From Veillonella parvula (GTDB lineage: Bacteria > Bacillota > Negativicutes > Veillonellales > Veillonellaceae), in the NCBI RefSeq assembly GCF_902810435.1, contig NZ_LR778174.1, forward strand, positions 855,501 through 919,500: 64,000 nucleotides of DNA, given 5' to 3'. The notes below the pieces were generated by a model. It worked only from the letters and a program-made list of their open reading frames with translations. It did not search any database and was not told the origin of the DNA. The translations under genes and the position numbers were made by a program. Below are positions 26,458-34,674 of the stretch, in pieces; position 1 is the stretch's first letter, and the number at the start of each line of letters is the position of its first letter.

Positions 26458-26520
26458 GGCTATCACACGATGTGTGCTACTGTGCATGTAGTCAATTCTA
26501 CGTATCCGTCAGCCCAGTAG
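26446..26520 (-). promoter_or_regulatory. Probable riboswitch aptamer, ZTP (pfl)-like, upstream of the OFA carrier
   Basis: On the - strand P1 is CTACTG/CAGTAG (26520-26515 with 26482-26477). P2 is GTAG/CTAC (26501-26488), with GGCTGACGGATA between P1 and P2. Downstream is GCCGACCGTCTGGGC (26460-26446), where GCC/GGGC can make P3 and loop bases CCGTC can pair with GACGG (26510-26506). This closely resembles the ZTP riboswitch 3' domain and pseudoknot; the usual GGGGAGC after P2 is not seen. The pseudoknot and the terminator share bases, which would give ligand-dependent antitermination. Confidence 0.6.
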
Positions 26521-26606
26521 GAATATATTACAAATATAGCAATTGAAAGGACATCTTGTCGGTGATCTAAGTCACTATCGTATGCATTATGATGATTTAT
26601 AATTGA

Positions 26607-26644
26607 AAACAAGGAAAGAAATCTTTGGATTTCTTTCCTTGTTT
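26607..26644. terminator. Perfect 17-bp hairpin, probable toxin mRNA terminator
   Basis: The arms at 26607-26623 and 26628-26644 are exactly complementary with a 4-base loop. Read on the - strand it follows the toxin frame by about 155 bases and ends GTTTTC. Confidence 0.65.
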
Positions 26645-26652
26645 AGATATGA

Positions 26653-26755
26653 TATAATTTATATCAAAGTGAGGCATAAATGGTTTGGTCGCCAGACTTC
26701 GCTTCTAGAATTTAATGTTGAAGAAACGGTCTGACTTCACAGTCGGGCCTTTTTT
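26653..26755 (+). ncRNA. Candidate antisense antitoxin RNA
   Basis: A -10 box TATAAT (26653-26658) is followed by about 90 bases of conserved non-coding sequence and a terminator (AAACGGTCTGAC paired with GTCGGGCCTTTTTTC, 26724-26755). It is read opposite to, and overlaps the likely 3' untranslated region of, the toxin mRNA at 26800-26877. This is the arrangement of txpA/RatA-type loci. No good -35 box was found, and expression is not shown by sequence alone. Confidence 0.5.
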
Positions 26756-26799
26756 CATAGCCTAATTCTGTGAAAAGCTAACTTTTGCTAGATGTCAAT

Positions 26800-26877
26800 T
26801 CATTTAGCTGCCATGATAATGGTCGCCACAAGTATGCCAAAGGAAATCATTAATGATAACACTTTGAATGTACTCAT
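26800..26877 (-). CDS. Putative holin-like type I toxin (25 residues)
   Basis: The frame encodes a 25-residue peptide beginning MSTFKVLSLMISFG and ending IIMAAK: a short polar start, one membrane helix and a basic end. This matches the small 'putative holin-like toxin' family (Hol_Tox) of Firmicutes type I toxin-antitoxin systems, whose peptides damage the membrane when not repressed by an antisense RNA. The ribosome site GGCGGTGATC lies just upstream of the ATG (26877). Too short for usual ORF calling. A convergent candidate antitoxin RNA lies at 26653-26755. Confidence 0.72.
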   Translation of the reverse strand: MSTFKVLSLMISFGILVATIIMAAK

Positions 26878-26977
26878 ATTGATCACCGCCAATCTCTAGA
26901 AGATTAGCAAAGGCTGGACCCATTTAGAGGCCTCAAGTTCAATATAGTGTTGTGGATAATAAAAGTAAATAGATTAG

Positions 26978-27020
26978 AGGTTCCTAATAGTCACCTAGGT
27001 GACCAATAGGAACCTTTTTC
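26978..27020 (+). terminator. Repeat-family terminator, copy 1
   Basis: AGGTTCCTAATAGTCACC pairs with the GGTGACCAATAGGAACCT arm, followed by TTTTTC. Near-identical hairpins occur at 27792 and 33049. Confidence 0.8.
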
Positions 27021-27102
27021 GCTTTGTAATTATTATTATAGGATAGATAAATTATGTTACAATACAAATAAGATAATAGTTTTTAGGGAGAGGGAAACTC
27101 AT

Positions 27103-27699
27103 ATGAAACGTTATATTATGCTATTGACTTTAGGTTTATGTTTTGTAGCACCAATGCTTTCACAAGCAGTGGATATAAGACCTATCATACATGTTACGAA
27201 TGTACATAATGGCCAATATGATGAAGAATTAGATGCTATTACAGCAACCAAGTTTTATGGACCGTATCAGTTCCGTGTATTGAAGGATGCTGTAGAGACT
27301 AAAGGGGAAACTAAAGATATAGATGGCAGAGCCTTTAGAACCTCTGATGGTGTTTTTATGCATGTGAAGGCTAGATCTATCGATAATACAAGTATCTCTT
27401 TAGATAAAGAGATTGAAAAAATTGTTAAAGATAGAACGGTTCCTGAACCTACTGCAAAGATGGTATTGCCTGTTAAGCATGATGTAACAGAGGTCGATAA
27501 TGATGGTGTGCGCAGTTTACTAGCTGAATTTATGTATGGCTGGCCATTACATAATAGGACGGACATGGTATTAGTTACTGATTATGAAGATACTCGTTAC
27601 TATTATAAGTTGCAGTTTTATAGAGACCAGCTACCAAATGGTGTTCGCATTGAGCAGTTGCGCAAAATGATTATGGATGCGCAGTTTAGTTATAAATAA
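27103..27699 (+). CDS. Exported protein of unknown function
   Basis: A 198-residue protein with a signal peptide (MKRYIMLLTLGLCFVAPMLS, cleavage near SQA before VDIRP). The mature part is mixed alpha/beta with many charged residues and ends in a basic, aromatic stretch (YYYKLQFYRDQLPNG). No family recognised. AGGGAGAGGG precedes the ATG. It is bracketed by two repeat-family terminators, so it is a single-gene unit. Confidence 0.62.
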   Translation: MKRYIMLLTLGLCFVAPMLSQAVDIRPIIHVTNVHNGQYDEELDAITATKFYGPYQFRVLKDAVETKGETKDIDGRAFRTSDGVFMHVKARSIDNTSISLDKEIEKIVKDRTVPEPTAKMVLPVKHDVTEVDNDGVRSLLAEFMYGWPLHNRTDMVLVTDYEDTRYYYKLQFYRDQLPNGVRIEQLRKMIMDAQFSYK

Positions 27700-27791
27700 G
27701 GTGTTTTTGATCAGACTTCCATATTTGTGTATCCTAATGTATTTAGTCAGTCTGTAATATTTAGCTGAACGGGTATAGTAAAAGTAAATTA

Positions 27792-27837
27792 AAAAGAGGT
27801 TCCTATGAGTCAACTTGTGACCATTAGGAACCTCTTT
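27792..27837. terminator. Repeat-family terminator, copy 2
   Basis: AAAAGAGGTTCCTAT pairs with ATTAGGAACCTCTTTT across a GAGTCAACTTGTGACC loop region. It lies between convergent genes and has T-runs on both strands. Confidence 0.85.
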
Positions 27838-27900
27838 TGTTGTGCAAGAGTTTATATAGTTTTCAAACTATTATAATATGCTTTTACCTAAAGGAAATTA

Positions 27901-28560
27901 TTATTTATTTAAGCTTTCAACAATGCTTACAATATCGTCTGCTTTTCGGGCAATATGTGTGACGCCTAGTTCTTGATGGAGAGATTCCTCTCTAAAGCCC
28001 CATGTAACACCGATGCAAAGTAGGCCGGAGTTTTCTGCAGTAGCTACGTCAACTTCAGAGTCACCTACATAAATAGATTCGTTCGGTGTAGAGTTTAGTT
28101 CTTTTAAGGCTTGTAGTACCATATCTGGTGCTGGTTTACGTTGTAATCCTGGTCTTTCACCAATGGCAACAGGTAAACGATCACCAAAGTACTCTTTATT
28201 GAGTGGCGTTACACCTTCTTGGATTTTGTTGGATACGATGGCTAATTTATAACCTTGTTTACGCAGTATATCAAGCATATCTAGGATGCCTGGGTAAGGA
28301 GCTGTTGTGTCTTTTAAATGCTCACCATAGTAAGCTTTGAACTCCTCAATGTATGGATCTAATTCATGATCAGCTACTGTACTTGGTAAACATTGACGCA
28401 TCAAATAGGTTACTGCATTACCCAGAGCTACTTTTACCTCTGTTAGCGATTTTTCAGGGAAGTTATGTGTACGTAGTACATGATTTACGGCGTTGGCTAA
28501 ATCTGTAGCTGTATTGAGCAATGTGCCGTCGCAATCAAAAACGATAGTAGTATATTTCAT
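27901..28560 (-). CDS. HAD-family hydrolase, phosphoglycolate phosphatase-like
   Basis: A 219-residue HAD enzyme with a helical cap. Motif I is VFDCDGTLLNT with D9 and D11, motif II is the IVSNK stretch, motif III the Lys in QRKPAPDM, and motif IV YVGDSEVDVATAENSG. Layout and length match Gph/PGP-like phosphatases that hydrolyse 2-phosphoglycolate or other small phosphate esters. Substrate is not certain. GGAGG precedes the ATG. It is convergent to the exported protein gene and ends near a shared terminator. Confidence 0.87.
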   Translation of the reverse strand: MKYTTIVFDCDGTLLNTATDLANAVNHVLRTHNFPEKSLTEVKVALGNAVTYLMRQCLPSTVADHELDPYIEEFKAYYGEHLKDTTAPYPGILDMLDILRKQGYKLAIVSNKIQEGVTPLNKEYFGDRLPVAIGERPGLQRKPAPDMVLQALKELNSTPNESIYVGDSEVDVATAENSGLLCIGVTWGFREESLHQELGVTHIARKADDIVSIVESLNK

Positions 28561-28699
28561 AGGGGCCTCCGATTTTAAATCAATATGTACTTTTTAAGTA
28601 TATGATAAATATGTAGAAAATCAAGAGAATAGACCTATTAGTTATTATAATTGTGTTACAATAATAGAAGTAATAAGTACAGTGTATAGGAGGCGTAGT

Positions 28700-29539
28700 A
28701 TGACTGAAATACAAGCTCTTTTATTGATAAAATCTATTCTTGAATCCGCAGATATTCACGGTATTGAACATATGTTAAGTGAAGATTGTGAGTATCTGTC
28801 TACAGGCCGTGGCATCATTGGACGAAACCGCAATGAAACTGTTGAGTTTTTGTCCTCTATGACTGAGTCCATCAAGGCTGATAATGTACCTGTTACTTGC
28901 AAGGTCATGCATATTACTGATGTGTATGAGGAGGATGCGTTATTTCACGAGGGGCGTCATGGTTTAACCATTTCCTATGAAAGTAACGATAATTACGTGT
29001 ACATGATTTTTGTAGACGTAAATGATGAAGGACTTGTAGATCGTATCGTTTCAAGCCAAGAAAATTATAGTATCGAGTATGATGATCTTCGTTTTGGCAC
29101 TGATGAAAGCGAATATGCCTTTATTTCTGCGCCTACTACTGTGAAAGACTGGACTACAGCCCTTAGTATATGGCTTGAAACCGCGAATGTTGATGTAGAC
29201 GATTTCTATCAATATATCGATGAAGACACACGCGTTGTATTCCAAAAAGGCGATGCTGAATCTATAACCCTTGAAAGCGGCCTAGATGTAGAGGATTACT
29301 TTGATCAATTAATGAACCAACACTTTGATGCGGTGCCTCATATCATTCGCGATGAAGAAGATGGTCTTATTTTAACCTATGGGCCTATGAGTACCATTGC
29401 AACCCTCAATGAAGAAGGCGCATTAGCCCTTATTAGTATCTATATCGATACACGTGACGAAGACGAAGCTACCGATGAAGTTGGTTATATCGAAGAGGAC
29501 TTAACGAAGGACACTATTATAGAAGAGAATCTATATTAG
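28700..29539 (+). CDS. Acidic protein with a possible SnoaL/NTF2-like duplication
   Basis: A 279-residue, strongly acidic soluble protein without signal peptide. Two segments of similar layout (about 1-125 and 150-260) each begin with a helix and an MLSEDCEYLSTGRGIIG- or YIDEDTRVVFQKGDAES-like strand pair, which suggests two NTF2/SnoaL-like folds; this is a weak, pattern-based call. The C-terminus is very acidic (DEDEATDEVGYIEED). The ATG at 28700 has AGGAGG 8 bases upstream; an upstream in-frame TTG-type start at 28682 overlaps that site. Function unknown. Confidence 0.6.
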   Translation: MTEIQALLLIKSILESADIHGIEHMLSEDCEYLSTGRGIIGRNRNETVEFLSSMTESIKADNVPVTCKVMHITDVYEEDALFHEGRHGLTISYESNDNYVYMIFVDVNDEGLVDRIVSSQENYSIEYDDLRFGTDESEYAFISAPTTVKDWTTALSIWLETANVDVDDFYQYIDEDTRVVFQKGDAESITLESGLDVEDYFDQLMNQHFDAVPHIIRDEEDGLILTYGPMSTIATLNEEGALALISIYIDTRDEDEATDEVGYIEEDLTKDTIIEENLY

Positions 29540-29592
29540 TCGATACGACTCTTTTGATAGAGCTAATTTAATTACGATTAATAGATAAAATA

Positions 29593-29680
29593 AAAACTAC
29601 CAGTTAAACATATATCTTTTAAACAGACCTTCTACTATGAAAGGATAAGTCACTAGATATTGTGAATAACTGGTAGTTTT
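29593..29680. terminator. Terminator between convergent genes
   Basis: AAAACTACCAGTTA (29593-29606) and TAACTGGTAGTTTT (29667-29680) form a perfect 14-bp stem with a 60-base loop and T-runs on both sides. Confidence 0.75.
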
Positions 29681-29689
29681 TTGTATTAT

Positions 29690-30997
29690 TTACATTTCGT
29701 CATGGTCTTTAATGAGACCAGCTTTTTTCTTTTTCCAGTAGGAGTAGTAGAATGGCAAGATTACGATACAGCCGCCTAGACCCCATAATAATTGGTTAGT
29801 TTGAGCTTGGGCAAGCATCCATAGGGATGTGCCGATAGCGATGACTGGGATTAAGTAGCCACCAGGGATTGTGTAGGAACGAGCTTTGTCTGCCCATTTG
29901 CGACGGAAGATAATAACAGCCAAACACGTTGGTAGATATTGTGTAAAGCGAGATACTGCACTGATGGCTGCTAGTGTAGTAAAGGAGCCGGACCAGGCAA
30001 GTAAAACACTGGCAATGGCAGTAACGATGGCTGCTACATATGGTGCGTTGTAACGATTGCGTTTTGCCAACGCACTTGGTAGCATACCATCTTCCGCCAT
30101 GGATGTAGCTACACGAGGCGCATAGTAAGCTTCAGCAAAGTTGATACCACCCATAGAGATTAAGGTGCCTATTAATACGATATACATGCCAATAGGTCCA
30201 ACAATCACATTGAATGCATCTTGTACTGGAGCCTTAGTATTTGCTAAATCTGTACCAAGTACACCAATAGATACGGCGAGGATCGCCATATATAGAACCG
30301 ATACAAGAAGCATACACATGATAATAGCACGTGGTAAGTTCTTTTTAGGATTTTTCATATCTTCTGCAGCAATGGCAATGACTTCAAACCCTGTATAGGC
30401 AAAGAATAGAAGAACCGCAGCTTGAGCAAATGATCCATCTACATAGATGTCTTGAGGGAAGACTGGCGTAAAGTTAGCTCCATTTATAAAGAAAATACCA
30501 ATTGCAATAAATAGGGCAAGAGGAACTAGCTTAGATATAGTGATTAAGTTGTTAACAAATTTGGATACGTTAACACCAAATATATTTACAATCGTAAGGC
30601 CTACAATTAAGATAAATGAAATGACATCCTTTGCAAAATCACCACTTAAAGCTGGTACTGCAGCACCTAATGCTGTAGCAAAACCAACGGCCATAGCCGC
30701 CCAAGCAATGACGGTAACAATCCATTTAAGAACACCCACTTCAAATGCCCAGAAGTCACCTAAAGCATGTTTTGCATATAGATAAGGACCACCATTGCGT
30801 GTAAATAAACTGGCTGCTTCTGCAAAGCAAAGGGCGATGCAGCCAGCGATAACGGCGTCAAATAAGAGTACACCTAAACTAGCGGAACCAATTATGGAAT
30901 ATGCTTTATTAGGTAGTAGGAAAATACCTGTTCCTACAATACCATTGATGCCAAGGAGTACAATACTCCAAAAGCCAAATTTTCCTGTTTCTTTCAT
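29690..30997 (-). CDS. APC family amino acid permease
   Basis: A 435-residue membrane protein with about 12 helices. The first helix has the GINGIVGTGIFLLPNKAY backbone-binding motif of the amino acid-polyamine-organocation superfamily, and helix 6 has FFAYTGFEVIAIAAEDMKNP, its usual partner. It imports or exchanges amino acids. It lies 15 bases after a gamma-glutamyl hydrolase gene, so the pair may take up and process gamma-glutamyl or related amino compounds (inference). AGGAAG precedes the ATG. Confidence 0.9.
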   Translation of the reverse strand: MKETGKFGFWSIVLLGINGIVGTGIFLLPNKAYSIIGSASLGVLLFDAVIAGCIALCFAEAASLFTRNGGPYLYAKHALGDFWAFEVGVLKWIVTVIAWAAMAVGFATALGAAVPALSGDFAKDVISFILIVGLTIVNIFGVNVSKFVNNLITISKLVPLALFIAIGIFFINGANFTPVFPQDIYVDGSFAQAAVLLFFAYTGFEVIAIAAEDMKNPKKNLPRAIIMCMLLVSVLYMAILAVSIGVLGTDLANTKAPVQDAFNVIVGPIGMYIVLIGTLISMGGINFAEAYYAPRVATSMAEDGMLPSALAKRNRYNAPYVAAIVTAIASVLLAWSGSFTTLAAISAVSRFTQYLPTCLAVIIFRRKWADKARSYTIPGGYLIPVIAIGTSLWMLAQAQTNQLLWGLGGCIVILPFYYSYWKKKKAGLIKDHDEM

Positions 30998-31012
30998 GAT
31001 ACAATCTTCCTA

Positions 31013-31753
31013 CTATTTAGTTATATTTTCTTGAGTTGCTTTTACGAATGCAGTAAATAAACGTTTTGCATTTTCATCATTTGTAGACATCATTTCTGGG
31101 TGGAACTGACAGGCTACTAACCAAGGATAGGCTGGATCCTCTAAACCTTCTACAGTACCATCCTTAGCTCTTGCTACAACTTGTAATCCTTTACCGACAT
31201 TTTTAACTGTTTGGTGATGATGGGAGTTCGTAATCCAAGTATTGCAACCTATAGCACCAGCTAGTTTTGATTTGGAATCAATTTCTACAGTATGGGTGCC
31301 AAGAGAAGGTGTTTGATTCTGAGAGTGTTTTATTGTACAGTTTTGATCATATTTTAAATCTTGGAATAAAGAGCCGCCACGATATACATTTAAGATTTGT
31401 AAGCCACGACAGATACAAAAGATAGGAATTTGTTTTTCTTCTGCTGCTTTGATTAAAGCAAAGTCGAATCGATCGCGCTCCGGAAATACATCGCCAAGAC
31501 CTTGCAAAGGTTCTTCTCCATAGTGAAGAGGATATACATCATGACCGCCGGATAATAACAAGCCGTCAAGCTTTGCTACCGTTTCGCGAGCTACATCAAG
31601 ATTTTCGGTAAATGGAATTATAACAGGAATGCCACCAGTTTCCTCAATAGAACGAGGATAGTCTTGGTTTACGTAAGAACGCAATAAATCTACGTAAGGA
31701 CCACCATTATCTCGTAAGATATTGCCAGATATGCCAATAAATGGTTTCGTCAT
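31013..31753 (-). CDS. Gamma-glutamyl-gamma-aminobutyrate hydrolase family (class I glutamine amidotransferase-like)
   Basis: A 246-residue peptidase C26 family protein, related to PuuD. The nucleophile elbow reads IFCICRGLQILNV with the predicted nucleophile C115, and the His/Glu pair is in ACQFHPEM near residue 218. The LLLSGGHDVYPLHYGE stretch is the oxyanion region. PuuD cleaves gamma-glutamyl-GABA in putrescine breakdown; related enzymes cut other gamma-glutamyl amides. First gene of a pair with the APC permease. GAGGTGATATT precedes the ATG. Confidence 0.9.
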   Translation of the reverse strand: MTKPFIGISGNILRDNGGPYVDLLRSYVNQDYPRSIEETGGIPVIIPFTENLDVARETVAKLDGLLLSGGHDVYPLHYGEEPLQGLGDVFPERDRFDFALIKAAEEKQIPIFCICRGLQILNVYRGGSLFQDLKYDQNCTIKHSQNQTPSLGTHTVEIDSKSKLAGAIGCNTWITNSHHHQTVKNVGKGLQVVARAKDGTVEGLEDPAYPWLVACQFHPEMMSTNDENAKRLFTAFVKATQENITK

Positions 31754-31974
31754 AATATCACCTCATATGTGTAAAAATCTGTACAACCTGATGTTAGTGT
31801 ATCAGATTTTTATGGATAAAAACACTACTAATAGATATAATTATAAGACTTATAATAGAGAAAATATGTTAAAGTTGATACATTTTACTATATTTTCTTT
31901 CAAGATATAGTTGTATAAGTTTATTGCGAAACATGATATGATAAACTACGAATGAACTGTACGGGAGGTTTACT

Positions 31975-33018
31975 ATGGTTTTTCTAACATCTTTGCAAAG
32001 TATCATACCTATTGTGCTACTTATTTTGTTAGGATATATATTAAAAGGACAGGGCATGTTTAACCCTACCTTTAGTGGTAATTTATCGCGATTTATCATG
32101 TCGGTTGCATTACCAGCGGGAGTATTTATATCCGTATTACATCACCTACATACTTCAGATATATGGAATTTACGATATGGCATGTTAGTGGTTGTCCTAA
32201 CATATGTTATTGCATATATTGTAGCGTTCATTATGATGAAAATGCTGAAAGTTCCTAAAGGACGACGTGGTATTTTTATCAATATGGTAGTAAATGATAA
32301 CTGCTTGTTTATTGGGTTACCAGTGCAAATTGCACTCTTTGGGCAAGATGCGCTACCGTATTTCCTGTTATATTACATCGGTAACACTATTTCCGTATGG
32401 ATGGTAGGGGTATTTCTTATAGAACTAGATCCACTGCCAAATCCTAAAGTAGATTTTAATAATGGATCCCATAAGATTGATAGTATACATAATAGTTCAG
32501 TATCTATTGAAGGTAAAAGCAAGAAGCATAAATTTGATTGGAAGAAGTTATTACCACCACCTTTGATAGGTTTTTTTGTGGCATTAATTTTCTTGTTCTT
32601 TGAAATTCCTTTACTTCCAATTTTGCATACTACCTTAAATTATTTAGGTGATATGGTAACCCCATTATCCTTGATTTATATTGGTATTGTACTTCATGAT
32701 GCGGGTTTAAAGAGCATGCGTTTAAATAAAGACTCCATCGGTGGGATTGTAGGACGATTTGTTATTTCCCCGATTATCATGTTCTGTTTGATTATGGTTT
32801 TACAATATGGAGCAGGTATAGTTCAAGAACCAATTGCAATCATCACCTTTGTTGTACAATCAGCAGGACCTGTTATTGCAGTATTGCCGATTGTAGCTAA
32901 TGAATCAAAAGCTGATTTGCCATTTGCTACAGGTTTAGTCATGATTAGTACCATACTATTTGTTGTAGTAATTCCAATTATAATGGAAATTTTAACAATG
33001 ATAGGTATACAGGCTTAA
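31975..33018 (+). CDS. AEC family transporter (auxin efflux carrier-like)
   Basis: A 347-residue membrane protein with 10 predicted helices. The N-terminus (SIIPIVLLILLGYILKGQGM) and the later VVNDNCLFIGLPVQIALFG and QSAGPVIAVLPIVANE stretches are typical of the AEC family, whose bacterial members (such as MleP) carry malate or other organic acids. A charged cytoplasmic loop (about 155-185) splits the two halves. Substrate unknown. GGGAGG precedes the ATG. A repeat-family terminator follows. Confidence 0.88.
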   Translation: MVFLTSLQSIIPIVLLILLGYILKGQGMFNPTFSGNLSRFIMSVALPAGVFISVLHHLHTSDIWNLRYGMLVVVLTYVIAYIVAFIMMKMLKVPKGRRGIFINMVVNDNCLFIGLPVQIALFGQDALPYFLLYYIGNTISVWMVGVFLIELDPLPNPKVDFNNGSHKIDSIHNSSVSIEGKSKKHKFDWKKLLPPPLIGFFVALIFLFFEIPLLPILHTTLNYLGDMVTPLSLIYIGIVLHDAGLKSMRLNKDSIGGIVGRFVISPIIMFCLIMVLQYGAGIVQEPIAIITFVVQSAGPVIAVLPIVANESKADLPFATGLVMISTILFVVVIPIIMEILTMIGIQA

Positions 33019-33048
33019 AATAAGAAGAAGATTAAAATAAGTAAATAA

Positions 33049-33097
33049 AAAATAGGTTCCTAATGGTCATATAGGTGACTATTAGGAACCTATTTTT
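33049..33097. terminator. Repeat-family terminator, copy 3
   Basis: AAAAATAGGTTCCTAATGG pairs with CTATTAGGAACCTATTTTT. It is placed between convergent genes and works on both strands. Confidence 0.87.
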
Positions 33098-33114
33098 ATG
33101 TAAGTATATATAGC

Positions 33115-34671
33115 TTATCTAAAGAATCTACCAACGAGTGGCATGCTAGCACCATCGTTTTTATTGAGGCCTTTTAAAAGGACCATGATAATAACGTAGA
33201 GCAATAAGCCTTCGATACCAGTGAGTATAAAGTTAGCCCACATTGGTAAGATATCTGTTAAATAGTGGTAACTCAAGAAGATGAGTATACCCATAACACC
33301 AGCACTGACCACGTTTTTCCAAAGAAGGGAAATATCAAGGAAGTAGCCTGTGTATTTTTTGATATAAATCAAGTTAAGTAATGCCGCAAAGCCAATATCA
33401 GCAACGGTTGCCCAAGCGGCACCGCCGATGCCCAGCCAAGGAATAGCGGTCAGTGTCCAGTTAAGGATGACCTTGATTATGAGAGAAATCCCCATATTTA
33501 TGACTGGAATACGTGGCCTGTTGAGACCTTGTAGGATACCTGTTGTTACTTGATGTACACCTAGGAAGAATATAGAGAACGCCGTGATTTGCGTTGCTAG
33601 TTCTGCCTTAGGCGCATTGTAAATCAGTGTAACGGTTGGGGCAGCAAGTACATATAATAGCACTGTAAATGGTACGGTTGCCATAAATGTTAGTCGCATA
33701 GAGCCTGCAGTGCGATCATAGATACCTTGATGATCGCGTTTTGCAAAGGCATGAGAGATAGCAGGTACAATGCTTGTCGCAAGGGCTGCGGTAATGATGG
33801 TAGCCAAGTTAATGAGTGGCACCGCCATCCCAGTAAGGTAACCGAATAGTTCTGTTACTTCGTTCATCGGGAACCCAGCATCTAATAAGCGACGTGGTAC
33901 GATAAGTAAGTCGAGATTCGCCGTCAACGGTAACATGATACTTGCTAAGGAAATTGGTATAGACAATGTTAAGAGTCGTGACAAAATTTCTTTAGCTGAT
34001 TCACGAGGACCATCGTAGCTTTCACCAGTACTACTAGCCTTAGGTAATTTGTAGTAGTAATACAACAGCACCAGGAAGGCCCCAAAAGCACCTACACCAG
34101 CACCCAAACTAGCACCACCTGCTGCGGCTGGTAAGCCATAAGGCAATAAAATAGCAGCAGCACCAAGCATAACGATAACCCGTAGTAATTGTTCTACAAT
34201 TTGGCTAATCGCCGTGGGCGTCATCATTTCATAGCCTTGAATATACCCGCGGAAACAGGAAATCCATGTTACAAAGAATACTGCCGGAGCGAGCGCGATG
34301 ATAGAGTAGTAGGCACGGCTTTCAGCAATGAGACCACTAGAGATTAACCAATCTGCACCAAAGTACATGGCAAGACTGGCGATAAAACCTGTTATAGTCA
34401 ACATTGTAAAAGAAATATTGAATACTCTCTTAGCACCACCAAAGTCGTGTAAGGCTAATCGTTCTGCCGTCAAAATAGAGATGGCAATCGGCACACCTGC
34501 GCTCGAAATTTGTAATAGTAACAAATAGATAGGAAAGGCCATCTGATAGATACCGATGCCTTCACCACCTAAGATGCGAGATAGAAGAATCCAGTTGATA
34601 CTACCGATGGCTTTCACTACGAAACCGGCAATTGTTAAAATTAAGGTTCCTTTTAAAAATCCACTAGCCAT
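33115..34671 (-). CDS. MOP superfamily flippase, SpoVB/polysaccharide-transporter type
   Basis: A 518-residue protein with about 14 membrane helices. The N-terminus (GTLILTIAGFVVKAIGSINWILLSRILGGEGIGIYQMAFPIY split) matches the Polysacc_synt/SpoVB branch of MVF flippases, which move lipid-linked sugars or peptidoglycan precursors across the membrane. It starts 3 bases after the fba stop, so it is cotranscribed with fba. Role in envelope polymer export is likely, and the exact cargo is unknown. Confidence 0.85.
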   Translation of the reverse strand: MASGFLKGTLILTIAGFVVKAIGSINWILLSRILGGEGIGIYQMAFPIYLLLLQISSAGVPIAISILTAERLALHDFGGAKRVFNISFTMLTITGFIASLAMYFGADWLISSGLIAESRAYYSIIALAPAVFFVTWISCFRGYIQGYEMMTPTAISQIVEQLLRVIVMLGAAAILLPYGLPAAAGGASLGAGVGAFGAFLVLLYYYYKLPKASSTGESYDGPRESAKEILSRLLTLSIPISLASIMLPLTANLDLLIVPRRLLDAGFPMNEVTELFGYLTGMAVPLINLATIITAALATSIVPAISHAFAKRDHQGIYDRTAGSMRLTFMATVPFTVLLYVLAAPTVTLIYNAPKAELATQITAFSIFFLGVHQVTTGILQGLNRPRIPVINMGISLIIKVILNWTLTAIPWLGIGGAAWATVADIGFAALLNLIYIKKYTGYFLDISLLWKNVVSAGVMGILIFLSYHYLTDILPMWANFILTGIEGLLLYVIIMVLLKGLNKNDGASMPLVGRFFR

Positions 34672-34674
34672 TGA

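Larger units (their letters stand above)
26607..26755 (+). repeat. Intergenic repeat, copy B (beside the toxin ORF)
   Basis: Second copy of 24971-25116, with the hairpin AAACAAGGAAAGAAATC/GATTTCTTTCCTTGTTT now a perfect 17-bp stem. Conserved core includes the dyad GATATAATTTATATC and GGTCGCCAGACTTCGCTTCT. Confidence 0.88.
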
